Assembly (NCBI GenBank): GCA_016187925.1
Contig: JACPIS010000002.1
Span: forward strand, 124,001-188,000
Direction of reading: 5' to 3'
Length of the DNA stretch: 64,000 nt
From: Opitutia bacterium
GTDB lineage: Bacteria; Verrucomicrobiota; Verrucomicrobiia; Opitutales; Opitutaceae
The translations under genes were made by a program, and so were the position numbers. The stretch's first letter is position 1; every line of letters starts with the position of its first letter. Under the pieces are notes generated by a model, which was given only the letters and a program-made list of their open reading frames with translations, was not told where the DNA came from and searched no databases. Shown in pieces: positions 32,818-40,409 of the stretch.

Positions 32818-33972
32818 TCAGGTTGAGGCGGCGGCGGGCGGTTGTCCAAACAAGGTCAGCGCGTTGTCCTGCCAGGTGTGCGCGAGTGCGCGCTGGCGGC
32901 CGGCGGAGCCGAAACGCCGACGCAGTTCCGGATCGGCGATGAGGCGGGCGAAGGCGGCCGTGAGCGCCGCGGGATCGTCGGGCGAGACGAGCAGGCCGGT
33001 CTCGCCTTGGGTCACGGCCTCCGCCACGCCACCGATGTCGTGGGCGACAACCGGCAGGCCGTGGGCACCGGCTTCGAGATAGACGAGGCCGAAGCCTTCG
33101 ACGCTCAGCTTGTGCGGCATGCTCGTCATCGCGAAGATGTCGGCCTGCGCGTAGAATTGCCCCAGTTGCTCGTCCGGCACGTCGCCGAGAAATTTGATGG
33201 GGAAGCCGGCGTTATTCGCCGCGGCCCGCAACGCCGGTTCATAGCGCTCCTTGCCGTGGCCGCCGACGAGCCAGTATTCGATTTGGGCGCGTTGCTCCGG
33301 CGGGAGGGCGCGCAATGCTTCAATGACACACAGCTGGCCCTTGCGAGGGTGGATGCGTGCCACGGTCAGGATGATGATGCGGCCGCCGGGCGGTTTGGCC
33401 GCGGGCGATGGGACGAACGTGAAACCCGTGCGCAAGGCGCCGGGCGTCAGCACAACCTTGTCGGCTGTGCGGGGAAAATATTGGAGCAGCAGTTCCTGGG
33501 CGTGCCGGCTGACCACGCTGATGCGGTTGGCGCGGGCGAAAAGCCGCCGGGCGCTCCAACGGGTGAGGGGACGCATCGCCAGCCGAAGGATTTCCGAGCC
33601 ATGCAAGGTCAGCACCAGGCGGCCGGGCGGCAAAGTGTCGAAAAATTGCAACAGCAGCATGGACAGCAAGGGGCCGGGCTCCGGAACGTAGAGCGTGCCA
33701 TCCTGCCAGGCGTCCCGTTGGGTCAGGATTTGCCGGGCCATCCGCCATTGATTGCGCCAACTATGGCTGCCGGTGATTGGCAGCCTGCGAACCGCGAACG
33801 GCCAGGCGGGTTCGACCACGGAGTCCGGGAGGGCGGGGGCCCAGACCTCGACGTCGTAGCCCAGCCGGGTCGCCGCGGCGGCCATTTCCGCCGTATAGAC
33901 CGCGATGCCGCCCCGGTGCGGATGAAATTCATGGGTCGCGATGATCAGTCGGTTGGTGGCGGGTCGCGGCAT
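32818..33972 (-). CDS. GT4-family glycosyltransferase
   Basis: 384 residues, GT-B fold. The N-terminal acceptor half starts LIIATHEFHPHRGGIAVYTAEMA. The C-terminal donor half has ILTVARIHPRKGQLCVIEAL, WLVGGHGKERY and EGFGLVYLEAGAHGLPVVAHDIGGVAEAV, the E-x7-E motif of retaining GT4 enzymes. Donor and acceptor unknown. Divergent from the ACP-dehydratase cassette across 182 bp of comparatively AT-rich DNA, which makes a link to that lipid cassette possible. Confidence 0.88.
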   Translation of the reverse strand: MPRPATNRLIIATHEFHPHRGGIAVYTAEMAAAATRLGYDVEVWAPALPDSVVEPAWPFAVRRLPITGSHSWRNQWRMARQILTQRDAWQDGTLYVPEPGPLLSMLLLQFFDTLPPGRLVLTLHGSEILRLAMRPLTRWSARRLFARANRISVVSRHAQELLLQYFPRTADKVVLTPGALRTGFTFVPSPAAKPPGGRIIILTVARIHPRKGQLCVIEALRALPPEQRAQIEYWLVGGHGKERYEPALRAAANNAGFPIKFLGDVPDEQLGQFYAQADIFAMTSMPHKLSVEGFGLVYLEAGAHGLPVVAHDIGGVAEAVTQGETGLLVSPDDPAALTAAFARLIADPELRRRFGSAGRQRALAHTWQDNALTLFGQPPAAAST

Positions 33973-34154
33973 GGATGGAATATGTTAAGGACAGATAAAT
34001 CCCGCGCGGCGACCACAGAATTGTCTACATCCAGGATTGACCTAAGTGGTGAAGCTGACGACGTTTCCCGCTGGAAATTCCAATATACATCGGAGGGCCA
34101 CCGAGGGAATTTTGGGGTTTACAGCTACAAACGACTCACCTTACTTCTTCCCAA

Positions 34155-35108
34155 ATGGCACAGGCAGCTAACAATCCTTCGGGATTCCCCCTCAAACCGT
34201 TTACGCCCGAAGACGATGCAAATTTGCGCGAAGCTTTGAAGCGTTGCTCGGCAGCGACTTACGAGGCGGCGGCGCAATTTCGCAAAACGGGTAACACGGA
34301 GCATTTGCCAGCCATCGTGCTGGGCATCATCGAGCGCTATGTGGAGCCGGATCTGCGGGCCAAATTGAAGGATGCCGACGACGACCTGCGCATTATCGAG
34401 GATCTGGGCATCGATTCCCTGACGATGATGGAGATCGTCATCCTCGTTGAGGACGTGCTCCAAATGTCGATCAACAACGACGAACTCCGTCACTTGCGGA
34501 CCGTCGGCGACGTGAAGACTTTCATCGAGTGCAAGGTTCGTGGCATGCCACTGCCCCGTCCGACCAAATTCCTGCCGATCGAGCACATCGCCTCGGTCAT
34601 GCCGATCCAGCCGCCGTTCCTGTTTCTGAGCGAGGCCTCGGTGAACGCCCACGGTGCCAACGCCAAGTACAAGATCAGCGGCCAGGAATTCTTCCTGCAG
34701 GGCCATTTCAAGGACAACCCGGTGCTGCCGGCGTCGATCATGCTTGAGGCGCTCGGCCAGCTCGGCGTGTTGTTCCTCCTCGAGGGCCAGGTTGGCGAGG
34801 CCGGCAAGACCGTCGATCCGAAGATGATTTTCTTCACCTCGTGCGAAGGCGTTCGATGCCACCGCGTGTGCCGCCCCGGCGACGTGCTGACTCTCTCGAT
34901 CAAGCCGAAACGCCTGAAGCTCCCGCTCGCCACCTTCGAGGGCCAGATTCGCGTCGGCCAGGAAAAGGCGGCGATCGCCGAGGAAATCACCCTGACGTTT
35001 GCCTTCGCCGAGGAGATCGCCCAACCGGCCGCTCAGGCGGCTCCGGTTTCCGCCGTCGCGCCCAAGCTTGAGGCGGACAGCGAACAGGCGACGGCCGTCA
35101 ACGCCTGA
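34155..35108 (+). CDS. Acyl-carrier-protein domain fused to FabZ/FabA-like hot-dog dehydratase
   Basis: 317 residues. Residues ~45-130 are an ACP with LRIIEDLGIDSLTMMEIVILVE; Ser88 is the phosphopantetheine site. Residues ~138-290 are a hot-dog dehydratase with GQEFFLQGHFKDNPVLPASIMLEALGQ: His184 and Glu198 match the FabZ catalytic pair, though PG of the usual GHFPG is KD. The tail is Ala/Pro-rich. It would carry the growing chain and dehydrate 3-hydroxyacyl groups in the same polypeptide. It is the first gene of a rightward cassette with a ketosynthase, an SDR and a glycosyltransferase. Pathway product unknown. Confidence 0.85.
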   Translation: MAQAANNPSGFPLKPFTPEDDANLREALKRCSAATYEAAAQFRKTGNTEHLPAIVLGIIERYVEPDLRAKLKDADDDLRIIEDLGIDSLTMMEIVILVEDVLQMSINNDELRHLRTVGDVKTFIECKVRGMPLPRPTKFLPIEHIASVMPIQPPFLFLSEASVNAHGANAKYKISGQEFFLQGHFKDNPVLPASIMLEALGQLGVLFLLEGQVGEAGKTVDPKMIFFTSCEGVRCHRVCRPGDVLTLSIKPKRLKLPLATFEGQIRVGQEKAAIAEEITLTFAFAEEIAQPAAQAAPVSAVAPKLEADSEQATAVNA

Positions 35109-35215
35109 CACCGCTCCGGGCGGGCGTGGTGATTGACCGGGTGGTTAAAACCGCTTTGATTCGCCGCATGTCGCCGGCGGGCAGTTGTCCGTCGTGCGAC
35201 TCCTGACCATACATC

Positions 35216-36481
35216 ATGCGCAAAGTCTATATTACGGGCGTCGGCTTCATCACCAGTATCGGCAACGATGCTGTCACGGTTTCGGAAAGCCTGCGCGAAT
35301 TGCGCCACGGCATGGTGCAGTATCCGCCTTTTCAGAAACCGGACGTGCCGGTGAAGGTGGCGGCGCCCATCCGCGATTTCTCCACCGATTCCACGGATGC
35401 GGAGGACTGGGTCATTCCCGCGCGCTATACGGTGAAACGCGAAATTCTCCGCGGCATGGCGCCGCACGGTCTCTATGCCTACTGTGCGATCCAACAGGCC
35501 GTGGAAGATGCGAAGCTGACCGAGGCCGACTATTCGAATCCCCACACCGGACTCTATGCCGCGTCGGGCGGCTCGCCTTTTCTGCTCGGCTACTACCTCG
35601 AGCGCATGCGCAAGCACGGCGTCATGCGCTGCCAGCCGCTCGGCATTGTGGCTTCGATTTCCGGGACGGTGAACTTCAATCTCGTCTCGCACTACAAGAT
35701 CAAGGGGGCGTCCACGGGTTTCTCCTCGGCGTGTGCCTCGTCCGCGCATGCCCTCGGTTTCGCCTACGATGAGATCGCGCTCGGTCGGCAGAAACGCATG
35801 TTCGTGGTGGGTGCGGAGGACGGCAACGTCGAGAGCATCCTGCCCTTCGCCGGCATGCGCGCCCTGTCCTTGCAAACCGATCCATCCGTGGCTTCCCGGC
35901 CGTTCGATGTGGCGCGGGATGGTTTTGTCGGCACGGGCGGCGCCACAGTGGTCGTGTTGGAAAGCGAAGAAGAGGTCGAACGCCGCGCGGCCAAGGTCTA
36001 TTGCGAGGTCGCCGGCTGGGGGCAGGCCTCCGACGGTCACAACGTCGCCATCTCGCATCCCGAGGGCACCGGCCTGCGCACGGCGATCGACAACGCGCTG
36101 CGCTCCGTCGACATCTCGCCGGATGCCGTCGACTATGTGAACGCCCACGCGACCTCCACGCCGATCGGCGATCTTTCCGAGATCAAGGCCCTGAAGACGG
36201 TCTTCGGTTCGGCGGCGACGACGCGGCCCGCGATCAGCAGCACCAAGGCCTTGACCGGCCACGGCCTCTCGCTGGCGGGGGCGATGGAGGCAGGGTTCTG
36301 CGCCCTGGCCATCCGCGAGGGCTTTATGCCCGGCTCGGCGCACATCACCAATCTCGATCCAGCCTGTGAAGGCCTGAACATCATCCGCGCCACGCTCCCC
36401 AATCGTCCGAACGTCGTGCTGAGCAACAGCAGCGGCTTCGGCGGTGCGAACGTCGCCCTCGTTTTCCGCAGCGTCGGCTGA
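35216..36481 (+). CDS. Beta-ketoacyl-ACP synthase (FabF/KAS II-like)
   Basis: 421-residue thiolase-fold condensing enzyme. All three catalytic residues are visible: Cys173 in GFSSACASSAHAL, His311 in VNAHATSTPIGDL, and His349 in STKALTGHGLSLAG (Lys344). C-terminal NSSGFGGANVALVF closes the fold. It diverges from a typical housekeeping FabF (for example in the region after residue 40) and sits in a cassette, so a dedicated lipid product is likelier than bulk fatty-acid synthesis. It lies 107 bp after the ACP-dehydratase gene and 16 bp before the SDR gene. Confidence 0.88.
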   Translation: MRKVYITGVGFITSIGNDAVTVSESLRELRHGMVQYPPFQKPDVPVKVAAPIRDFSTDSTDAEDWVIPARYTVKREILRGMAPHGLYAYCAIQQAVEDAKLTEADYSNPHTGLYAASGGSPFLLGYYLERMRKHGVMRCQPLGIVASISGTVNFNLVSHYKIKGASTGFSSACASSAHALGFAYDEIALGRQKRMFVVGAEDGNVESILPFAGMRALSLQTDPSVASRPFDVARDGFVGTGGATVVVLESEEEVERRAAKVYCEVAGWGQASDGHNVAISHPEGTGLRTAIDNALRSVDISPDAVDYVNAHATSTPIGDLSEIKALKTVFGSAATTRPAISSTKALTGHGLSLAGAMEAGFCALAIREGFMPGSAHITNLDPACEGLNIIRATLPNRPNVVLSNSSGFGGANVALVFRSVG

Positions 36482-36497
36482 CCGGCCGGATCCGCGC

Positions 36498-37328
36498 ATG
36501 AGCCACTCCCTTGCCGCCCGTTATCGCACCGCCTTTGTTACGGGCGCGAGCACGGGTCTCGGGCTGGCGTTCGCCGAGATGCTGCTCGCCGAGGGCGTCG
36601 AGGTATGGGGCACAACGCGCGATCCCAAACGCCTGCCTGCGCGCGCACGCTTTCATGCTGTCGCGCTCGAGCTGGGTGATGGCGCCGCGGCGGAGGAGAT
36701 TTTTCTCGAAGCCGAGCACGCCGCCGGGAGCTTCGATCTGGTCGTCAACAACGCCGGATTCGGTGCCTTCGGGGCGTTTGCCCACACCGAGTTCGCCGTC
36801 TGGGAGGAGCAGTTGCGGGTGATGCTCGTGAACACCGCGCGGCTCAGCCACGCCGCTCTGCGCGGAATGTTGGCACGAAACCGCGGCGCGCTGGTCAACG
36901 TCTCGTCCATTGCCGGCGAGTTCGCCATGCCCTACCAAGCCATCTACAACACCACCAAGGCCGGTCTCTCGGCGCTCAACGAAAGCCTGATGTACGAGGT
37001 CAAGGGTACGGGCGTCATCGTCATCGACCTGCGTCCCGGCGATTACCGCACTGACTTCGAGGGCTCCGTGCGCTATCCGGCGCAGACCGGCGCGCCCGCT
37101 GCCACCGCTTCGCGCATGGCGCGCGCGCGCGCGGTGTTCGAAGGCATGATGCGTTCCGGTCCCGCGCCGGCGCATGCCGCCGCGACGCTCCGCCGCGCCC
37201 TGCAGCGCGGTCGCAGTGGCACGGTCCGCACGGGACGGTTTTTCCAAGCCGTGCTGGCCCCTTTCCTCGCGCGCTTTGGCCCGCTGAAACTGAAGCGGAC
37301 GATTCAGGAAAAATATTTCGGTCTCTGA
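36498..37328 (+). CDS. Short-chain dehydrogenase/reductase of the lipid cassette
   Basis: 276 residues, classical SDR: FVTGASTGLGLAFAE (NAD(P)-binding TGxxxGxG), LVVNNAGFGAFG, VNVSSIAGEF with catalytic Ser, and YNTTKAG carrying the Tyr-x3-Lys pair. Residues ~210-276 form a basic C-terminal extension. By position it is the likely 3-ketoacyl reductase of the pathway. A sterol- or glycolipid-type reductase cannot be excluded. Four bp separate it from the next gene. Confidence 0.85.
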   Translation: MSHSLAARYRTAFVTGASTGLGLAFAEMLLAEGVEVWGTTRDPKRLPARARFHAVALELGDGAAAEEIFLEAEHAAGSFDLVVNNAGFGAFGAFAHTEFAVWEEQLRVMLVNTARLSHAALRGMLARNRGALVNVSSIAGEFAMPYQAIYNTTKAGLSALNESLMYEVKGTGVIVIDLRPGDYRTDFEGSVRYPAQTGAPAATASRMARARAVFEGMMRSGPAPAHAAATLRRALQRGRSGTVRTGRFFQAVLAPFLARFGPLKLKRTIQEKYFGL

Positions 37329-37331
37329 TCC

Positions 37332-38543
37332 ATGGCGCGCGTCCGCATCCTCGTCCTCACTTCCAGCACCGGCGCCGGGCACGACGCCCGGGCCCAAGCC
37401 TTCGCCGAATGGTGCTTCGAGCTCTACCGGCACGATGTCGATGTGCGCATCGAGCAGATGCTCGAGAAATCCTCCCGCATGTTCGGTTGGGGCGTGAGTT
37501 TCTACAATTGGATCCAGAAGAAGTCGCCGTGGATGCACAAGGCCTTCTTCCTCTTCGTCGAGCTGCTCAGCCTGCTCAACCGCCGCTCGGTCGCCTGGGG
37601 CCGGCGCTACTACGAGGCGGTGCTGCGCGAATACCGCCCGCACCTCGTTTTCAGCGTCCACGACTGTCTTAATCGCGGCTATTTCCAGCTCGCGCGCAAG
37701 ATCCTCGGGGCGGAGCACGTTCGCTGCGCCACCTACTGCGGCGAGTTTTCCGGCGGCTTCGGCTACAGCATCAACTGGGTCGAGCCTACCGCCGATCTCT
37801 ACATCTCCCGCACACCCACGGCGCGCGACTACGCCGTGAAGCTCGGCATGCCGCGCGAGCGCACGCGCGTGCGCGGCCACCTGATGCAGCCGCGCGCGAG
37901 TATCGAGGTGCTGTCCAACAGCTCCCGGCGCGCCTTCCGGGAGCAGGACCTCGAGCTGAAGCCCGATCTCTTCACGGTCTTCCTCGCTACCGGCGGCAAT
38001 GGCGCCAACAACCACCTCGAACTTCTGCCGCGTCTGCTCCCGCACGCCGGCCAGCTTCAGGTCATCGTCATCTGCGGCAAGAACCGCGAGGCCTACAATC
38101 AGGTCGTGCACTGGCGCGCCGAGCATCCGGAGCTGGAGTGCTACGTCGACGGCTTCTCCGAGGAGGTGCACCTGCTCCTGCAGGCCAGCGACTGCGTCGT
38201 CACGCGCGGCGGCACCACCACCTGCGCCAAGGCGCTGCATTTCCACTGCCCGGTCATCTTCAACGCCATCGGCGGCATCATGCCGCAGGAAGAGCTGACG
38301 GTTAAGTTTTTCCGGAACGGTCGCGGTGCCGAGCTCATCGAGAACGCCGCCGATTTTGACGCCCTCATCAATCGCTGGATGAACAGCCGCCGCGACTACG
38401 AGGCGCTGCGGGAGCGTTTTCTCGACCTCCGCTACGAAGAAGATCCGACGGTCGTCATCGAGGAAATCGTCGATCTGGCGCAGGAAGCCGCGGGCACCGG
38501 GCTCAAGGCCCGGCAGTTTCCGCCCCGGCCGCAAAAGCGCTGA
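37332..38543 (+). CDS. MurG/MGDG-synthase-like glycosyltransferase (GT28-type)
   Basis: 403 residues, GT-B fold. N-terminus ILVLTSSTGAGHDARAQAFAEW is the glycolipid-synthase glycine loop (GxGH). The middle has FSVHDCLNRGY and the C-terminal half FLATGGNGANNH, VICGKNREAYNQ and DCVVTRGGTTTCAKALHFHCPVIF, the nucleotide-sugar-binding region of MGDG synthase/MurG relatives. Such enzymes add a sugar to diacylglycerol or a polyprenyl/lipid acceptor at the inner face of the membrane. Last gene of the cassette and a natural candidate to glycosylate its lipid product. The homologous group is known; the acceptor is inferred. Confidence 0.86.
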   Translation: MARVRILVLTSSTGAGHDARAQAFAEWCFELYRHDVDVRIEQMLEKSSRMFGWGVSFYNWIQKKSPWMHKAFFLFVELLSLLNRRSVAWGRRYYEAVLREYRPHLVFSVHDCLNRGYFQLARKILGAEHVRCATYCGEFSGGFGYSINWVEPTADLYISRTPTARDYAVKLGMPRERTRVRGHLMQPRASIEVLSNSSRRAFREQDLELKPDLFTVFLATGGNGANNHLELLPRLLPHAGQLQVIVICGKNREAYNQVVHWRAEHPELECYVDGFSEEVHLLLQASDCVVTRGGTTTCAKALHFHCPVIFNAIGGIMPQEELTVKFFRNGRGAELIENAADFDALINRWMNSRRDYEALRERFLDLRYEEDPTVVIEEIVDLAQEAAGTGLKARQFPPRPQKR

Positions 38544-38544
38544 C

Positions 38545-38716
38545 ACCGGGCCGTGCGTGTCGGGGAAGGGCCGCTTGATCGGTGGCATTTTCACGCGACG
38601 ACAGAGGTCAGGCAGCTTGGCGGCGGTGAAGTTCGGCCGGTCGGACACGAAAGCCTCGTTGGAGAGGATGCTCGCGTCGAACAGCTGCGGGTTCCACAGC
38701 CAGCCTGCGGCGTCCC
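38545..38716 (-). pseudogene. Possible gene fragment (unassigned)
   Basis: Read leftward, this stretch encodes a protein-like sequence (AAGWLWNPQLFDASILSN, then EAFVSDRPNFTAAKLPDLC, then MPPIKRPFPDTHG). It shows the high third-position GC of the real genes and has no obvious start. It then runs antisense into the glycosyltransferase gene. Immediately upstream is a repeat palindrome. I do not recognise the family; it may be a remnant or a chance open frame. Confidence 0.3.
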
Positions 38717-38772
38717 TCGCGGCGAGGTCCGGAGTGCAGGCGCCCTTTGTCCGCCTCGCCGCAGAAAGGGCG

Positions 38773-38799
38773 GCAGCGCAGGCGGGTCGCCTGCGCTCC
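38773..38799. repeat. Palindromic GCAGGCGGGTCGCCTGC element
   Basis: AGCGCAGG (38775-38782) and CCTGCGCT (38790-38797) are perfect 8-bp reverse complements with a 7-bp centre. It lies in the 278-bp gene-free interval between two genes of opposite direction and looks like a dispersed short repeat. Confidence 0.55.
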
Positions 38800-38821
38800 A
38801 TCGCGACCACGGCTGCGACCG

Positions 38822-39559
38822 CTAGGCTTTGGAGCAGACGGCGGCCATGCTCCGGGACAGGGAGGGATGCAGGCGGTCGGCGAGCGCGCTGTAGAAACGG
38901 TCCTTCGTTCCGCTGAAACGATAGAGTCCCAGCCGGTCAAACTTGCGCGTGATGAGTCCGGCTGCGGCGATGGCGGCTTCCAGCTCCGCCTTGGTGTATT
39001 CGCGGATATGTCCCATATCCTTGGGGTTCGGCCGCAGGGGCTCGAAGGGATTCCGGCCGCAGAGCAGCTTGAGCCGGTTCTTGAGCCAGGCGGCGTTCGG
39101 CGTGGTCACGATCATGACACCGGCGGTTGAAAGCCGCCCGCCCAGGTCGCGCAACACTAGGTCGGGCGGCGTGTAAAGATGCTCCAGTACCTCCATGAAC
39201 AGGATGAGATCGTAGTCGCCGGCGTCGGCCGGGGCGGCGTGCGGATGCAGCATCCGGGAAACCCCGTTCAGGTCCAGCTCATGGAACCGGAATTCTCTCT
39301 CGGGGCGGAACCGCGCTTCTTCGCCGATGCCGGCGCCTTCGATCGTCGCCTCCGGGAGCAACCGGCGCAGCAGGAGCGTCTGGAAGCCAATGCCGATGTC
39401 GAGGACGCGCCGGAGAGGACGCTCGCGTTGCAGCTGTTCGATCTCGCGTGCGATGTAAACGAGACGTGGCAGATGGCATTTCCAGTAATGGACGGTCGCG
39501 CCGCCCAGCTTCGTGGCGTAGGCGGAAAGCTCGTCCAAGATGGCAGGGAGTTGGTCCAT
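38822..39559 (-). CDS. SAM-dependent methyltransferase (Methyltransf_23-like)
   Basis: 245 residues. Motif I VLDIGIGFQTLLLRRLLP (atypical G-I-G), then DYDLILFMEVLEHLYTPP (the FxxVLEHL post-motif of lipid/sugar methyltransferases) and GVMIVTTPNAAW. C-terminus has MGHIREYTKAELEAAI, typical of the glycan-region family. Substrate unknown. ATG 39559 is used; an in-frame start at 39619 is possible. It is isolated from leuD by a terminator. Confidence 0.8.
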   Translation of the reverse strand: MDQLPAILDELSAYATKLGGATVHYWKCHLPRLVYIAREIEQLQRERPLRRVLDIGIGFQTLLLRRLLPEATIEGAGIGEEARFRPEREFRFHELDLNGVSRMLHPHAAPADAGDYDLILFMEVLEHLYTPPDLVLRDLGGRLSTAGVMIVTTPNAAWLKNRLKLLCGRNPFEPLRPNPKDMGHIREYTKAELEAAIAAAGLITRKFDRLGLYRFSGTKDRFYSALADRLHPSLSRSMAAVCSKA

Positions 39560-39633
39560 GGGTCGGAACAACTGATAGCGGCAAAGAAGGTCCGGCGGCA
39601 AGGAACCCTTTGTGCGCACCGGCCATGCTCACG

Positions 39634-39660
39634 AAAAAGGCGCGGCTGGCGGCCGCACCT
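39634..39660 (-). terminator. Terminator after leuD (first of two hairpins)
   Basis: Read leftward, GGTGCGGC-CGCCA-GCCGCGCC forms an 8-bp stem with one G-U pair, followed by TTTTT. A second hairpin without a T-run (GGCGGGAT-CACCAA-ATCCCGCC, 39673-39694) lies closer to the leuD stop. Confidence 0.8.
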
Positions 39661-39700
39661 TGGGGGAAACGAGGCGGGATTTGGTGATCCCGCCCTGCGG

Positions 39701-40306
39701 TCAGGCGGCGAGGTAGGGCAGCTTGGCGGCGGTGGCCTTGACGGCGGGGATGCCGTCGAGCAGCTCGCCGATGGCGTCCCAACGACCGTTCACCAGTGCA
39801 TCGCGGGCGGACTCGCGCTGGGTGATCTTTACGCTCTGGCCGGCGAAGCGGACCTCCCGCTGCACGAGGTCGATGACAACTTCCGTCTGGGGATTTTTCT
39901 CCACGGCGGCGGTGATCTTGGCGATGTCTTCACGGCTGGCGCTGACGCAGGGGATGCCGAGCGTCGTGCTGTTGCCGAAGAAGATCTCGGCGTAGCTCTC
40001 GGCGATGATCGCCTTGAAACCGTATTTCTGGATGGCCTGCGGGGCGTGCTCACGGGAGGAGCCGCAGCCGAAGTTGGCGCCGGAGAGCAGGATCGTGGCA
40101 GCCTTGAAGCGCGGGTCGTTCAACGGGTGATGGGTCGTCTCTCCGGTCTTGGGGTCCTGGCGGACGTCGTTGAAGAGAAATTCGCCGAGGCCGTCGAACG
40201 TCACGCACTTCATGAAGCGCGCGGGGATGATGCGGTCGGTGTCGATGTCGTTGCCCGCGACGGGCACGGCGCGGCCGGTGACGGAGGTGATTTTAGCGAG
40301 GGCCAT
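39701..40306 (-). CDS. leuD: 3-isopropylmalate dehydratase small subunit (LeuD)
   Basis: Partner of LeuC in leucine synthesis: isomerises 2- to 3-isopropylmalate. The 201-residue protein has GNDIDTDRIIPARFMK, GANFGCGSSREHAP and IAESYAEIFFGNSTTLGIP, the substrate-recognition features of the aconitase swivel subunit. Length is normal. It lies 103 bp downstream of leuC, across a CACTAAT-type repeat element. Confidence 0.94.
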   Translation of the reverse strand: MALAKITSVTGRAVPVAGNDIDTDRIIPARFMKCVTFDGLGEFLFNDVRQDPKTGETTHHPLNDPRFKAATILLSGANFGCGSSREHAPQAIQKYGFKAIIAESYAEIFFGNSTTLGIPCVSASREDIAKITAAVEKNPQTEVVIDLVQREVRFAGQSVKITQRESARDALVNGRWDAIGELLDGIPAVKATAAKLPYLAA

Positions 40307-40325
40307 GGAAGGGGATTTTTTGAAC

Positions 40326-40376
40326 CACTAACGCACACTACTGAGACACTAATGTTTGGGTGGTTCGGATTAGTGG
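40326..40376. repeat. Second CACTAAT-type decamer element, between leuC and leuD
   Basis: Units CACTAAC, CACTACT and CACTAAT begin at 40326, 40336 and 40347, i.e. at about 10-bp spacing, and an inverted ATTAGTG follows at 40369-40375. This is the same plan as the element at 1601-1690, with more substitutions. Confidence 0.6.
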
Positions 40377-40409
40377 GAGATGAGTGGAGATGAGTGGTTA
40401 ACGGATTTG

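Noticed and set aside
34036-34065. TTGACC in the region upstream of the ACP-dehydratase gene as a promoter -35 box
   Set aside because: No acceptable -10 hexamer at 16-18 bp; not reported as a promoter.
36381-38810. 809-codon leftward frame across the SDR and glycosyltransferase genes
   Set aside because: Most of it is antisense to the two real genes. Only its first part (38545-38716) looks coding-like, and this is listed as a low-confidence fragment.
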